Assembly: GCA_036557285.1 (NCBI GenBank)
Contig: DATBHW010000081.1
Location: 1 to 64,000, forward strand
DNA from: Ktedonobacterales bacterium
Lineage (GTDB): Bacteria; Chloroflexota; Ktedonobacteria; Ktedonobacterales; DATBGS01
DNA length: 64,000 nt
Direction: 5' to 3'
Below are positions 33,066 through 41,633 of the stretch, piece after piece; position 1 is the stretch's first letter, and every line of letters starts with the position of its first letter. A model generated the notes under the pieces. It was not told the origin of the DNA, did not search any database, and saw nothing but the letters and a program-made list of their open reading frames with translations. The position numbers and the translations under genes were made by a program.

Positions 33066-33174
33066 CAAGATGGTGGGCTGATGGGGGCGTTCACACTGCT
33101 CGCTCGCAGCGTGTGAACCAGCGAAGCCCACATCTTGCATCAAGAGTCTACCAGGCACACGTCCTTTGATGCAA
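33066..33174. repeat. Nested and overlapping inverted repeats between pyrD and the hydrolase gene
   Basis: Outer arms CAAGATGGTGGGCT (33066-33079) and AGCCCACATCTTG (33125-33137) differ by one base deletion. They enclose GTTCACAC (33089-33096) and GTGTGAAC (33111-33118). A further pair, TTGCATCAA (33135-33143) and TTGATGCAA (33166-33174), overlaps the right outer arm, so two folds exclude each other. Probably a pyrD terminator region. The rest of the 358-nt gap (32877-33234) shows no gene. Confidence 0.55.
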
Positions 33175-33234
33175 AGGAGCATGACTTTTGGGTATGGCTG
33201 CGCATGCCTTCATGGATGGGATTACGTGAGGGTG

Positions 33235-34215
33235 TTACACCGGCTGCTCTGTGGCGCTCGCGGTGGGCAGAGCCGCGCCAATGAGGGGTTGAAGGCTGCT
33301 CATGCCCTGGCGGCGCAGGAAGCCTTGAAGGCTGTCGGTGATCTCCAGACCGGCGCGGGGGTTGATAAAGTTGATGGAGCCAAGTTGGATGGCGCTGGCC
33401 CCGGCCATGAGAAACTCTAGGGCGTCTTCGAGATTGGAGATGCCGCCAATGCCGATGATCGGAACGGGACGCCCGTTCACGCCCGCGCGCAACTCTTGCG
33501 CGACCTCGTAGACCATGCGCAGGGCAATCGGCTTGATGGCCGGGCCGGACAACCCGCCGGTGACATTTGCCAGCAGAGGTTGGCGAGTGTGAATATCTAT
33601 TTTCATGCCGGTGATGGTGTTGATAAGAGAGATGGCGTTGGCCCCCGCCTCGGCGGCGGCTCTGGCGATGGGACGCAGATCGGAAACGTTGGGGGAAAGC
33701 TTGACGATGAGCGGCAGGCTGCTGGCCTGGCGCACCGCTGCCGTGGTTTCAGCGACAATTTCCGCGTCGCTGCCATAAACGCTGGCGCCAGCGCGCAAGT
33801 TGGGGCAAGAGATATTGAGTTCGATGCCTGCGACTCCAGGGACGCCCTCCAGTTTGGAGGCGAGCGTGACAAATTCCTGAAGCGTCTCCCCGGCAATGTT
33901 GACGATGACCGGAACGGTCCACCCTGCCCAGATGGGCGCGCGCTGGCGAATCAGTTCGTCAATGCCAGGATTTTGCAGGCCAATGGCGTTGAGCATGCCG
34001 GCGGCGGTTTCCACGACGCGCAGCGCCGGATTGCCCGCGCGCGGCTGGAGGGTGGTTCCTTTGCTGATGATGGCCCCCAGGCGCTGTATGTCGGTAACGC
34101 TGGCGTATTCTGTGCCGTAGCCGAAGGTTCCAGAGGCGGTCATGACGGGATTCCGCAGGCGCAGGCCCAGCGGATGTCCTGGCGCTAATTCGGTTGTCAG
34201 GTCTGGCTCACTCAT
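33235..34215 (-). CDS. pyrD: Dihydroorotate dehydrogenase, class 1
   Basis: Pyrimidine biosynthesis: oxidises dihydroorotate to orotate with FMN. 326 residues. N-terminus LGLRLRNPVMTASGTFGYG; catalytic Cys in IELNISCPNLRAG, which marks class 1 (class 2 enzymes have Ser); FMN phosphate site GIGGISNLEDALEFLMAGASAIQLGS. Most similar in layout to the 1B catalytic subunit, which needs PyrK for NAD+; no pyrK is present here. AGGGAG precedes the ATG. Confidence 0.93.
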   Translation of the reverse strand: MSEPDLTTELAPGHPLGLRLRNPVMTASGTFGYGTEYASVTDIQRLGAIISKGTTLQPRAGNPALRVVETAAGMLNAIGLQNPGIDELIRQRAPIWAGWTVPVIVNIAGETLQEFVTLASKLEGVPGVAGIELNISCPNLRAGASVYGSDAEIVAETTAAVRQASSLPLIVKLSPNVSDLRPIARAAAEAGANAISLINTITGMKIDIHTRQPLLANVTGGLSGPAIKPIALRMVYEVAQELRAGVNGRPVPIIGIGGISNLEDALEFLMAGASAIQLGSINFINPRAGLEITDSLQGFLRRQGMSSLQPLIGAALPTASATEQPV

Positions 34216-34320
34216 GCTGCTGCTCCCTGGCGAAAGACGAAGAGGGGCGGTAATCCTGGCGCTGTCCTCATTCTACCGCATGAGGGTGGTCTTTGCTCTG
34301 CACGCTGCTCTCTGCATGAT

Positions 34321-35781
34321 TTAGAGGGTGAGCCTGCCGCTGGCTCGTCGCACGTCCTGGGCGACGAAGCGACTGCCCCAGATGCCGATGATTCCGGCGA
34401 TCAGCAGGGCGGCAGGGCCAGTGATGAGCATAGCCTCGGCCAATTTGGATTGGCTATGAGGGTCGAGCCAGTACGAGATGCCACCCACGATGGAGGGGGC
34501 AGCAAGATCACCAAGCAGATGAGCCAGCATAAACGCCAGGGCAACTGCTGAGGAGCGTATCGCTGGCGGCACAGCGTCTTGTAAGGCGGCATTGAGCGGG
34601 CCGACATAAGCATTGAGCAAGGCGCCGCTGAGGACGAAGAAGGGCAGGAAAACCCAGATGCTGGGGCTGATCAGAGCGAGCGTGAAAATGGGCGCTGCTA
34701 ACAGGAAGCTAATCCCGCCAGCCATCAGGCGGCCCCCAACATAGCGTTTGGTGAGCCAGTCGGCCAGGTAGCCGCCGCCCAGCGCGCCACCGATGCTTGC
34801 CAGGGCCAGCAGCAGAGCTGCGCCACCGATGCCCATCAGCGGGAGGTGATAATCACGCCTGAGGAGTGGCGAGAAGAAGATGGCCGCAGGTGTGATGACA
34901 AAGAGTCCCAGCGCCTGAATGATGACGCATATCACCAGCGTGCGGATGCGCAGAAGGCTTCTGATCTGCGCCAGGATGGAGCGTAAACCGCCGCCAGGGT
35001 GGTAGCCGTGTGGCCCGCTCTCGCCAAGTCCCTCGTCTTCTGCCTGCCGGGGTGGTTCGCGCGTTTTCCACATCAGGAAGGCCAGGAAGAGTCCAGGTGG
35101 GCCGATGAAGAAAAAGGCCAGCCGCCAGCTATGTGTTATTTGGGCGACGAGGCCGCCGACGAGAATGCCCACCGCGAAGCCAACCAGCGCCCCGGCTGCC
35201 CAGCGGCTGAGGATTTGGGCGCGGCGTTTGCCAGGGAAGTATGAACTGAGCAGCGAGGTGCCTGCCGGGGTGTAACTGGCTTCGCCGATGCCCAGCCAGG
35301 CTCGCGTGGCGAGCAAACCAAAAAAACTGTGGACGAAAGCAGTGAGGAGCGTGGCGGCACTCCAGAGAGCGACACCAGCGGCAATGACATCTTTACGCTT
35401 GATGCGATCTGCGAGGAGTCCCAGGGGCAGCGCGCCCACCGCGTAAATGAGCAGGAATGAACTGCTGAGCAGCCCCGTCTGGAAGTCATTGATGCAGAAG
35501 GTGGCGTGAACGCCGCGACGGCAGAAGGACTGGTCTGTCTGGATCAAGGGGAGCAAGAGGCTGAAGACCCAGCGGTCCACGTAATTCATCAGGTTGATGC
35601 AGAACATCAGCCAGAAGATATAGCGGCCATAGCTCCGCGCGTAGGCCCAGGCGCTTGCAGCACTGGTCTCGCTTTCGGCCTGCGCTGTTCCTTCTGCCCG
35701 GGCGCCGTATGCTGGATCGTCGCTAATGGTAGGTTCAAGCATCTCCATCACCTCCCTATCCTCATCCCTAGAGCGTGCCAT
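34321..35781 (-). CDS. MFS transporter, spinster-like
   Basis: 486 residues, 12 predicted helices. Family motifs: YVDRWVFSLLLPLIQ in helix 1, LGLLADRIKRKDVIAAGV between helices 2 and 3 (MFS motif A), and GIGEASYTPAGTSLLSSYFPGKRRAQILS (helix 4-5), shared almost word for word with the next MFS gene, so the two are paralogues. The first 55 residues are hydrophilic and acidic. ATG 35781 has AAGGGG upstream; ATG 35742 (MLEPTISDD) also has GGGAGG and is an alternative. Spinster-like MFS carry lipids, sugars or organic anions; the substrate is unknown. Confidence 0.87.
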   Translation of the reverse strand: MARSRDEDREVMEMLEPTISDDPAYGARAEGTAQAESETSAASAWAYARSYGRYIFWLMFCINLMNYVDRWVFSLLLPLIQTDQSFCRRGVHATFCINDFQTGLLSSSFLLIYAVGALPLGLLADRIKRKDVIAAGVALWSAATLLTAFVHSFFGLLATRAWLGIGEASYTPAGTSLLSSYFPGKRRAQILSRWAAGALVGFAVGILVGGLVAQITHSWRLAFFFIGPPGLFLAFLMWKTREPPRQAEDEGLGESGPHGYHPGGGLRSILAQIRSLLRIRTLVICVIIQALGLFVITPAAIFFSPLLRRDYHLPLMGIGGAALLLALASIGGALGGGYLADWLTKRYVGGRLMAGGISFLLAAPIFTLALISPSIWVFLPFFVLSGALLNAYVGPLNAALQDAVPPAIRSSAVALAFMLAHLLGDLAAPSIVGGISYWLDPHSQSKLAEAMLITGPAALLIAGIIGIWGSRFVAQDVRRASGRLTL

Positions 35782-36098
35782 TTCCAGTTCCCCTTGCCAG
35801 TCGTACTATCCTTGCGAAGCGTGTGTGAGGTCTTCGCTGTCTTAGAAGGCAGAACCTTCAAGAGAATGATAACGAACAAGTGTCACAGAATGGTGACGCA
35901 AACGTTACGAACTGGTAATGTCTGTATGTCTTTTCTATGGCGAGAAGCTGTTCTTCTTTTGTGCTTAAAGGATCGCTTGCGCAAGATTACTGCCAACTGC
36001 TCTGTTTGCGGCTTCTTCTCTCAGGATACATGCCCTTTCCAGGCTTGTCTATGTTGTACTCCACTGGATTTTTTCGGATTGGCGGCTGGTCTGCATAA
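35782..36098. other. Gene-free spacer between the two MFS genes
   Basis: No credible gene on either strand. It should hold the promoter of the MFS gene at 34321-35781. Candidate elements are weak: GTCAC/GTGAC repeats around 35880-35895 and A+T-rich stretches, but no clear -35/-10 pair. The 3' hairpin of the upstream MFS gene follows at 36099-36152. Confidence 0.5.
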
Positions 36099-36152
36099 CG
36101 AAAGCGCCCACCCAGGCCGCTATAGTATAGAACGCTCAGGGCGGCGCTTTCG
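36099..36152 (-). terminator. Hairpin downstream of the second MFS gene
   Basis: CGAAAGCGCC (36099-36108) and GGCGCTTTCG (36143-36152) pair perfectly over a 34-nt loop, 25 nt after the MFS stop on the minus strand. No T-run follows; a terminator or 3' stabiliser. Confidence 0.45.
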
Positions 36153-36176
36153 CTACGAGGCTGATGGAGCATCTTG

Positions 36177-37625
36177 CTATGCAGTCACCTGAACACGCTC
36201 CTGGCGTTTGCTCTCGACGATTTTCAAGTCTTTGCGCACGAAGTTGATGCCCAGCAGGCCAATCAATCCCGCCAGGGCCAGCAGAACGGGCATGGTTATC
36301 AGCATGGCGGTAGCGGTATAGATACCGCCCGGGTCTTGTGTACTCAAGTTGCCACCACTCTGATTCAAGAGATCGAGGACAGGGTGGCCGCTCAATTTGT
36401 TGATCAGCAAACCAATCTGGAAGGATGATGTTGCATCACCAAGCAGGTGCGCGATAAGCAGGGAGATGGCAACCGACATCGCCCGCAGCTCTGGCCGCAC
36501 CACGTCCTGAGAGAGGGCGCTGAGCGGGCCATTATAGACGTTGAGAAGCATGCCGGTCAGGAAAAAGAAGGGCAGAAAGACACCCAGACTTGGGCTGATG
36601 AGCGCCAGAGCTATGAGCGGCGCGCTGACAAAAAATCCCAGTGCGCCGACGATGAGGCGTCCGCTGATCCAGCGGCGGTTGCAGAGATCAGCCAGCCATC
36701 CACCCAGCAGTGCGCCAAGAATGCCAGCGATGACCAGCACCGCGCCAGAGAGCAGGCCAGCATTGCCTTCTGAGATACCAAAGCGAAGCTGTAAGTAAAT
36801 GGGGAGCCAGTTGGCGGCTGAGCCAAGCACCCAGAAGGCCAGAATCTGGACAGTGATGGTGATAACAATCGTGCGGATGCTGAGCAGTTCCTTGAAGGCG
36901 CGGCCCAGGGGGACCGCGTGGCTGCTCGCTGTCTGCGCCTGCTGTTCGTGCGGTTCGCCCGCTACCCAGCCATCGGCCTGGCCGCGCCGAGGCTCGCGCA
37001 GCCGGTACGCCAGGTAGGTGAAGAACAGGCCAGGGATGCCGGCCACGAAGAAGGCAAAGCGCCAGGCGCTGATGCCCCCGATAGTGCCGATGTCGGCGAT
37101 CTCACCGCCGATAGCGAATCCCAGGGCCAGGCCAATCAGAGAGCCAGCCGTCCAGCGGCTCAAGATTTGTGCGCGTCTCTTACTGGGAAAATAGTCACTG
37201 AGCAGGGAAGTTCCCGCCGGATAATAGCCCGCTTCGCCTACGCCTACGGCGGCGCGTCCTATGAAGAGGGTAGGGATATTGACGGCAAAGCCAGAGATGA
37301 ATGTGGCGATGCTCCAGAGGCCAACCCCAAGCGAGATGACATTCTTGCGAATGCCCCGGTCAGCCCAATAGCCCAGGGGCAGCGCGCAGATGGCATAGAC
37401 GGTGAGGAATGCTGAGGTCAATAGCCCGGCCCCACCAAAGCTGAGGTGAAGGTCAGCAGAGATGGAACTCAAGGCCCCCGGAAGGATGTAGCGATCCAGA
37501 TAATTGAAGAAGTTGATGGCGAACATGACCCAGAAGACATAGGATGCGTACCGCGCGCTTTTTTGCGCCCGGGAGTCCTGCTGTTTGCCGTCCTCGCTTT
37601 CGGCTGGCAGCGGCATATCGCTCAT
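36177..37625 (-). CDS. MFS transporter, spinster-like (paralogue)
   Basis: 482 residues from ATG 37625, chosen because AAGGAG lies 7 nt upstream; an earlier in-frame start has no site. 12 helices; NYLDRYILPGALSSI, LGYWADRGIRKNVISLGV and GVGEAGYYPAGTSLLSDYFPSKRRAQILSRW match the neighbouring MFS gene closely, a local duplication. The substrate is unknown. An extended -10 lies at 37701-37711. It is divergent from the lipoprotein/DHA2 pair. Confidence 0.87.
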   Translation of the reverse strand: MSDMPLPAESEDGKQQDSRAQKSARYASYVFWVMFAINFFNYLDRYILPGALSSISADLHLSFGGAGLLTSAFLTVYAICALPLGYWADRGIRKNVISLGVGLWSIATFISGFAVNIPTLFIGRAAVGVGEAGYYPAGTSLLSDYFPSKRRAQILSRWTAGSLIGLALGFAIGGEIADIGTIGGISAWRFAFFVAGIPGLFFTYLAYRLREPRRGQADGWVAGEPHEQQAQTASSHAVPLGRAFKELLSIRTIVITITVQILAFWVLGSAANWLPIYLQLRFGISEGNAGLLSGAVLVIAGILGALLGGWLADLCNRRWISGRLIVGALGFFVSAPLIALALISPSLGVFLPFFFLTGMLLNVYNGPLSALSQDVVRPELRAMSVAISLLIAHLLGDATSSFQIGLLINKLSGHPVLDLLNQSGGNLSTQDPGGIYTATAMLITMPVLLALAGLIGLLGINFVRKDLKIVESKRQERVQVTA

Positions 37626-37700
37626 ACTCGCTCCTTTTACGTCGGCCTGCTCCCCTGCTCGCATGGCGGGATCGCCTGGCCCGGCGCTGATGATACGCCC

Positions 37701-37711
37701 ATGATAGCATA
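37701..37711 (-). promoter_or_regulatory. Extended -10 promoter of the second MFS gene
   Basis: Minus-strand TATGCTATCAT, TGC directly before TATCAT. No clear -35. The leader would be about 70 nt. Confidence 0.45.
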
Positions 37712-37754
37712 GGTTCTGTTGAGCGGCAATTGCGCCTACACGCCTGGCTGGCTA

Positions 37755-37783
37755 TTGACGGCACAGTTCTTTTTGCTCATAAT
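37755..37783 (+). promoter_or_regulatory. Promoter of the lipoprotein-DHA2 operon
   Basis: -35 TTGACG (37755-37760), a 17-nt spacer and -10 CATAAT (37778-37783). Start near 37790, about 120 nt before the lipoprotein ATG. Confidence 0.65.
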
Positions 37784-37910
37784 GGACCCAATCAAACCCT
37801 GCAATGCTTCATGGGGTGAGCAGAGCCTTCAGCGTGTGTGGTTGGGCAAGAGGGGGCGGGCGCGCGAACGTCGCTCACATCAGCTAGCTTTTTGGGAAGG
37901 TCAGGTAAGC

Positions 37911-38675
37911 ATGGTTCGTTTTTCGTCCCTATTTGCTCGGAGGGCTGCGCACTGGCGAAGAGTACTGTTGGCGCTGTCGCTTGCCCTGGTGGGCGCGCTG
38001 GTCCTCGCGGCGTGCGGCGGTGAAGACGTAAGCCCTCCCAGCCCAGGCGCGTTGATTCAGGCTGCCCAGAAGGCGATCAATAGCGATACCGCCTTTCATT
38101 TTAAGATGCGGGTCGATCATCCGGGAACCCCCAGCGTGGGGGCGTTGAGCATTGACGCGGCTGATGGCGATGTCAAGAAGCCCGATCAGATTAAAGGGAC
38201 GGCGACGGTATCCATGGGCGGGCCGGACATTGCTGTGCAGTTTATCGGTATTGGCGATCAGGAGTGGGTGCTGACACCTCTCAGTCCAGATTGGGTCTCG
38301 GCAGATGAATATGGCATAGACCTGGGCAAAGTGCTGGACCCTGATGTCGGGATCAGCGCGGTGCTGGGCGCGATGCAGAACCCAAAGAATATCGGCGATG
38401 ATACCGTATCTGGAGGAGGGGATTGCTGGTTGGTGCAGGGAACGGTACCCTCTGGCGCGCTGGCCGCGGTTGTTGGCGGCGATCCCGACGGGACGACCCC
38501 CATTGATACGACGGTGTGCATTGCGAAAAATCTGGACGGCAAGGGCCTGCGTCAGCCTTACGAGATTATCATCAAGGGCGTGGCCGCTGAGGGCGATACG
38601 GCTCAGACGACGCGCACATTTACCCTCTCGAAGTTTAACGAGAGCATCACTATTGAGCCGCCTCCGCAACAGTAA
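37911..38675 (+). CDS. LppX/LprAFG-family lipoprotein (LprG-like)
   Basis: 254 residues from ATG 37911 with GGGAAGG upstream. The signal peptide ends in the lipobox LAAC. The mature part fits the LppX_LprAFG fold: AAQKAINSDTAFHFKMRV, GALSIDAADGDVKKPDQIKG, TATVSMGGPDIAVQFIGIGD, then a late FTLSKFNESITIEPP. In mycobacteria this fold has a hydrophobic pocket that carries acylated lipids. The MFS pump gene starts 9 nt later, as in the lprG-P55 operon. Transport of a lipid or glycolipid to the cell surface is inferred. Confidence 0.8.
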   Translation: MVRFSSLFARRAAHWRRVLLALSLALVGALVLAACGGEDVSPPSPGALIQAAQKAINSDTAFHFKMRVDHPGTPSVGALSIDAADGDVKKPDQIKGTATVSMGGPDIAVQFIGIGDQEWVLTPLSPDWVSADEYGIDLGKVLDPDVGISAVLGAMQNPKNIGDDTVSGGGDCWLVQGTVPSGALAAVVGGDPDGTTPIDTTVCIAKNLDGKGLRQPYEIIIKGVAAEGDTAQTTRTFTLSKFNESITIEPPPQQ

Positions 38676-38684
38676 GGGGCAATC

Positions 38685-40460
38685 ATGGGTGAGAGAACAG
38701 AGCCAGGCCAGAAGGACGGCGAGCCAGCGCAACCCGCAGGCACTCCGGGCGGGAGAGTAGGGCGTTCGGCGGCCACGCTGGCGCTGGTTATTGCCTGCAT
38801 GGCGGTCTTTGTGACGGCCCTCGATCAGACGGTGGTTGTCACCGCGCTCCAGCCGATCATGAAAGACCTGCAAATCCCTTCAGAACATCTTGACCAGGCG
38901 GCCTGGATTATTAGCGGCTATCTGCTGGGCTATGTGATTGTGATGCCGCTGATGGGGCGAGTGTCGGATATGTACGGGCGGCGGCGCATCTTTATGTTGT
39001 GTCTTGCCATCTTTGGTCTGGCCTCGCTGGCCTGCGCTCTGGCAAATCCAGCGATCCTCGAAAGTTTTGGGGTGTCGCTCTCGTTTCAGCACAAGTTTGC
39101 CAATGCGCAAGATCAGTTTGCGCTCTGGCTCAAGCCGCTGGGGCTGAACTCCTGCGCCGCCGATAATGCCAGCTCGCAGTGTGTGCAATCGGGGCTGGTC
39201 TGGCTGGTCCCCGCGCGCTTCATTCAGGCGATTGGTGGCGGCGCGGTGGTGCCAGTGGCGATGGCCCTGGCCGGTGATTATTTTGGTATCCGGCGGCGCG
39301 GCCTGATGCTGGGCATCATCGGCGCGGTCACAGAGGCGGGCGGCGCGTTGGGGCCGCTGTATGGCGCTGGCATCATTCAACTCTTCAATGGGTGGGCCTG
39401 GATTTTTCTGCTGAACGTGCCGCTGGTTTTCATCTTGATGGTGGCTGGCTGGTTTCTGGTACCCAGAGGCGGGCATGCTCGTGCGCGTGTGGATTGGCTG
39501 GGGGCGCTTTTGCTGGGGGCGTCGCTGGCCTGTTTGAGCCTGGGGCTTTCGCAGAACGCGGGGCAAACGGGTTTTTCGCTGACAGCCACCGCCGAAAATA
39601 ATCCCCTGCTGGTTGGGTCGGCGCTGCTCCTGCTGGTGTTGTTTGTGGCGCGCGAGATTTTTTCGCGCTCGGCAATGATCGAGGTGCGGCTTTTCAGGCA
39701 GCGCGCCTTCAGCGCATCCATTATAAGCAGCCTGCTGGTTGGCGCGGTCTTGATTGTGGCGCTGGTTGATATTCCCATCTTTTATCTGACGGTGGTGAAT
39801 GGCACGATCCTCCAGACGGGACTCTCGCTGCTCTGCATGACGGTTTGGATTCCGCTGAGCGCGGTGGTTGGCGGCTGGCTCTGCCACCGTATCGGGTGTC
39901 ATCTGACAGGGGCGCTGGCGCTCCTCCTGATCGCGGTCGGATTCTTCTTGATGCGCTTCTGGCCGGTCAACCTGGGCTGGCCGCAGTTAATAGGCGATAC
40001 CTTGGTGATGGGGGTGGGCTTTGGGCTGGTGGTTGCCCCATTGGGTACCTCCACGCTGAACGCGGCGGGCGCAGCGCGCGGCGGCATGGCCTCGGCGGTT
40101 GTGACCTCGGCGCGGATGATTGGCATGATTCTGGGCCTGGCGGCGCTCACCTCCTATGGCCTGGCGCGGTTTCGGCAGTTGAGCGCGGGCTATACCCTCC
40201 AGCAGTTGAATCAGCCCGGGGCGTTCAGCGATTTGCTCCGTGAGCTCTATTCAGAAATATTTACGGCTGCCGCGATCCTCTGCCTGGTGGCGCTGCTCCC
40301 GGCTGCGCTGCTCTGGCGGGAGGCGGATCAGGAGCGTCTGGCTGCCGCTGCGCCTCGCGGGGAGCTTGCCGCGACGGAGCGTGATGCTGAGCAGCGTGGT
40401 GAGGCTGCGCTGCTTTTGGATGCGCGCCCGCGCGAGGACATACCTGGAAACCATGACTGA
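38685..40460 (+). CDS. DHA2-family MFS efflux pump (14 TMS, P55/EmrB-like)
   Basis: 591 residues. Helix 1 [18 protein letters not shown] and motif [14 protein letters not shown] are DHA2 hallmarks; motif C appears as [15 protein letters not shown]. An extracellular insertion of about 49 residues (121-169, with C157 and C166) separates helices 3 and 4, where DHA2 proteins normally have a short loop. A hydrophilic tail follows the last helix. Translationally linked to the LprG-like lipoprotein (9-nt gap, AAGGGG ribosome site). Drug:H+ antiport is the default family role. The lipoprotein partner suggests lipid export as for mycobacterial Rv1410c. Confidence 0.88.
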   Translation: MGERTEPGQKDGEPAQPAGTPGGRVGRSAATLALVIACMAVFVTALDQTVVVTALQPIMKDLQIPSEHLDQAAWIISGYLLGYVIVMPLMGRVSDMYGRRRIFMLCLAIFGLASLACALANPAILESFGVSLSFQHKFANAQDQFALWLKPLGLNSCAADNASSQCVQSGLVWLVPARFIQAIGGGAVVPVAMALAGDYFGIRRRGLMLGIIGAVTEAGGALGPLYGAGIIQLFNGWAWIFLLNVPLVFILMVAGWFLVPRGGHARARVDWLGALLLGASLACLSLGLSQNAGQTGFSLTATAENNPLLVGSALLLLVLFVAREIFSRSAMIEVRLFRQRAFSASIISSLLVGAVLIVALVDIPIFYLTVVNGTILQTGLSLLCMTVWIPLSAVVGGWLCHRIGCHLTGALALLLIAVGFFLMRFWPVNLGWPQLIGDTLVMGVGFGLVVAPLGTSTLNAAGAARGGMASAVVTSARMIGMILGLAALTSYGLARFRQLSAGYTLQQLNQPGAFSDLLRELYSEIFTAAAILCLVALLPAALLWREADQERLAAAAPRGELAATERDAEQRGEAALLLDARPREDIPGNHD

Positions 40461-40513
40461 CGGTTCCTGGCGCTTTTGGAGTTGTTGTAGCTGTTTTTGT
40501 AGGGAGGCGTCGT

Positions 40514-41230
40514 ATGCTGCTTACCAAGTCGGAGAGGGTTGAATACCATGCAACCGTTCGTGAAATGGCGGTGGATGATCGCCCACGCGAACGCCTGCAA
40601 TATTACGGCCCGGAGGCCCTTCAGACGGCTGAATTATTGGCGATTATTTTGCGTACCGGAACGACCAAAGATAATGTAATTGAACTCGCCACCAAGCTGC
40701 TCCAGAAGTATGGCGGCCTGGCAGGGCTGATGCGCGTTGATTTTGGGGAACTCTGTCGTGAGTATGGGTTGGGGGCGGCCAAAGCGTCGCAGATCAAGGC
40801 GGCCCTGGAACTTGGTCGTCGGCTGGCGGCCCTCCAACCAGAGGAACGCGCGCAAGTGCGCTCTCCAGGCGATGCCGCCAAACTGGTGATGCTGGATATG
40901 GCTTTTTTGCAGCAAGAGCATCTGCGTGTCATCTTACTCGATACGAAGAATCATGTTATCCATATCGAGCGGGTCTATCAAGGCAGCGTGAATATGTCGG
41001 TGGTGCGCACAGCGGAGGTCTTTCGGGCGGCGGTGTCGCGTAACTCACCCTCGGTCATTATCGTGCATAACCATCCCAGCGGCGATCCGACCCCATCCGC
41101 TGAAGATGTGCGCACCACTGAGCAGCTAGTTCAGGCAGGCAAGCATCTTGATATTGAGGTGCTCGATCATCTGGTGATCGGCCATCAACGCTTTGTCAGT
41201 ATGAAAGAGCGCAAGCTTGGATTTTCCTGA
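40514..41230 (+). CDS. radC: RadC-family JAB domain protein
   Basis: 238 residues. The N-terminal helix-hairpin-helix region ([33 protein letters not shown]) is followed by an MPN/JAB metal-binding domain with [15 protein letters not shown] (the HxH and distal Asp) and an upstream Glu. Historically tied to DNA repair, but the enzymatic role of the family is not settled. GGGAGGCG precedes the ATG. It starts 53 nt after the MFS gene. Confidence 0.92.
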   Translation: MLLTKSERVEYHATVREMAVDDRPRERLQYYGPEALQTAELLAIILRTGTTKDNVIELATKLLQKYGGLAGLMRVDFGELCREYGLGAAKASQIKAALELGRRLAALQPEERAQVRSPGDAAKLVMLDMAFLQQEHLRVILLDTKNHVIHIERVYQGSVNMSVVRTAEVFRAAVSRNSPSVIIVHNHPSGDPTPSAEDVRTTEQLVQAGKHLDIEVLDHLVIGHQRFVSMKERKLGFS

Positions 41231-41231
41231 C

Positions 41232-41260
41232 TTGACAGCGTATTTGCGCTATGATACGCT
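41232..41260 (+). promoter_or_regulatory. Promoter of the histidine kinase gene
   Basis: TTGACA (41232-41237), a 17-nt spacer and TACGCT (41255-41260); start near 41267, directly after radC. Confidence 0.55.
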
Positions 41261-41266
41261 AGGCCG

Positions 41267-41633
41267 CAATGGTGTGTGGATAGGTACACCAGAGCTGTCC
41301 TATGCCCCTCTCATCCATTCATGGGGTGTTCTTCGTAGCGTTTGTTTGTTCCCACACACCTGTCTAACATTCTGAAAAAGAACGTGCGCCCTGGCGTTGG
41401 CAATATGACAGCACCGACGGACATCCTGGTATCGCGGCTCCGTTTTGGAAAAGCTATTTTCGCGTGCTTTTACCGGGCCGCGCGGCAAAGGAGATATGGT
41501 TCGATTGCGAGGCAGGTGTGCGGCGGGCGAAGCAGAAAAGCCCCATTAGCTGGCAAGCAGCAGCTTTCTCTTAGGATGGGCAGCCCCCGAAGCGCGGGGA
41601 GGGCCGAGTGGATAGGGAGAGGAGGCTGCGTTT
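41267..41633 (+). other. Long 5' leader of the histidine kinase gene
   Basis: About 370 nt without a credible gene. A short palindromic stretch, GGTGT and ACACC, lies at its start (about 41270-41291). Near its end GCAGCC (41580-41585) can pair with GGCTGC (41624-41629), whose 5' part overlaps the kinase ribosome site GGAGG (41621-41625); CCCC/GGGG pairs lie inside. Folding would hide the ribosome site. No known riboswitch consensus seen. Confidence 0.4.

Noticed and set aside
34321-40460. Antibiotic-resistance island from three MFS genes
   Set aside because: Two are spinster-like with no resistance link and the third pairs with a lipoprotein. Base usage is like the rest of the window and there are no integrase or IS flanks.
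41267-41633. Known riboswitch (cobalamin, cyclic-di-GMP, cyclic-di-AMP) in the kinase leader
   Set aside because: Checked by eye for their core consensus blocks; none is present, so only a generic structured leader is claimed.
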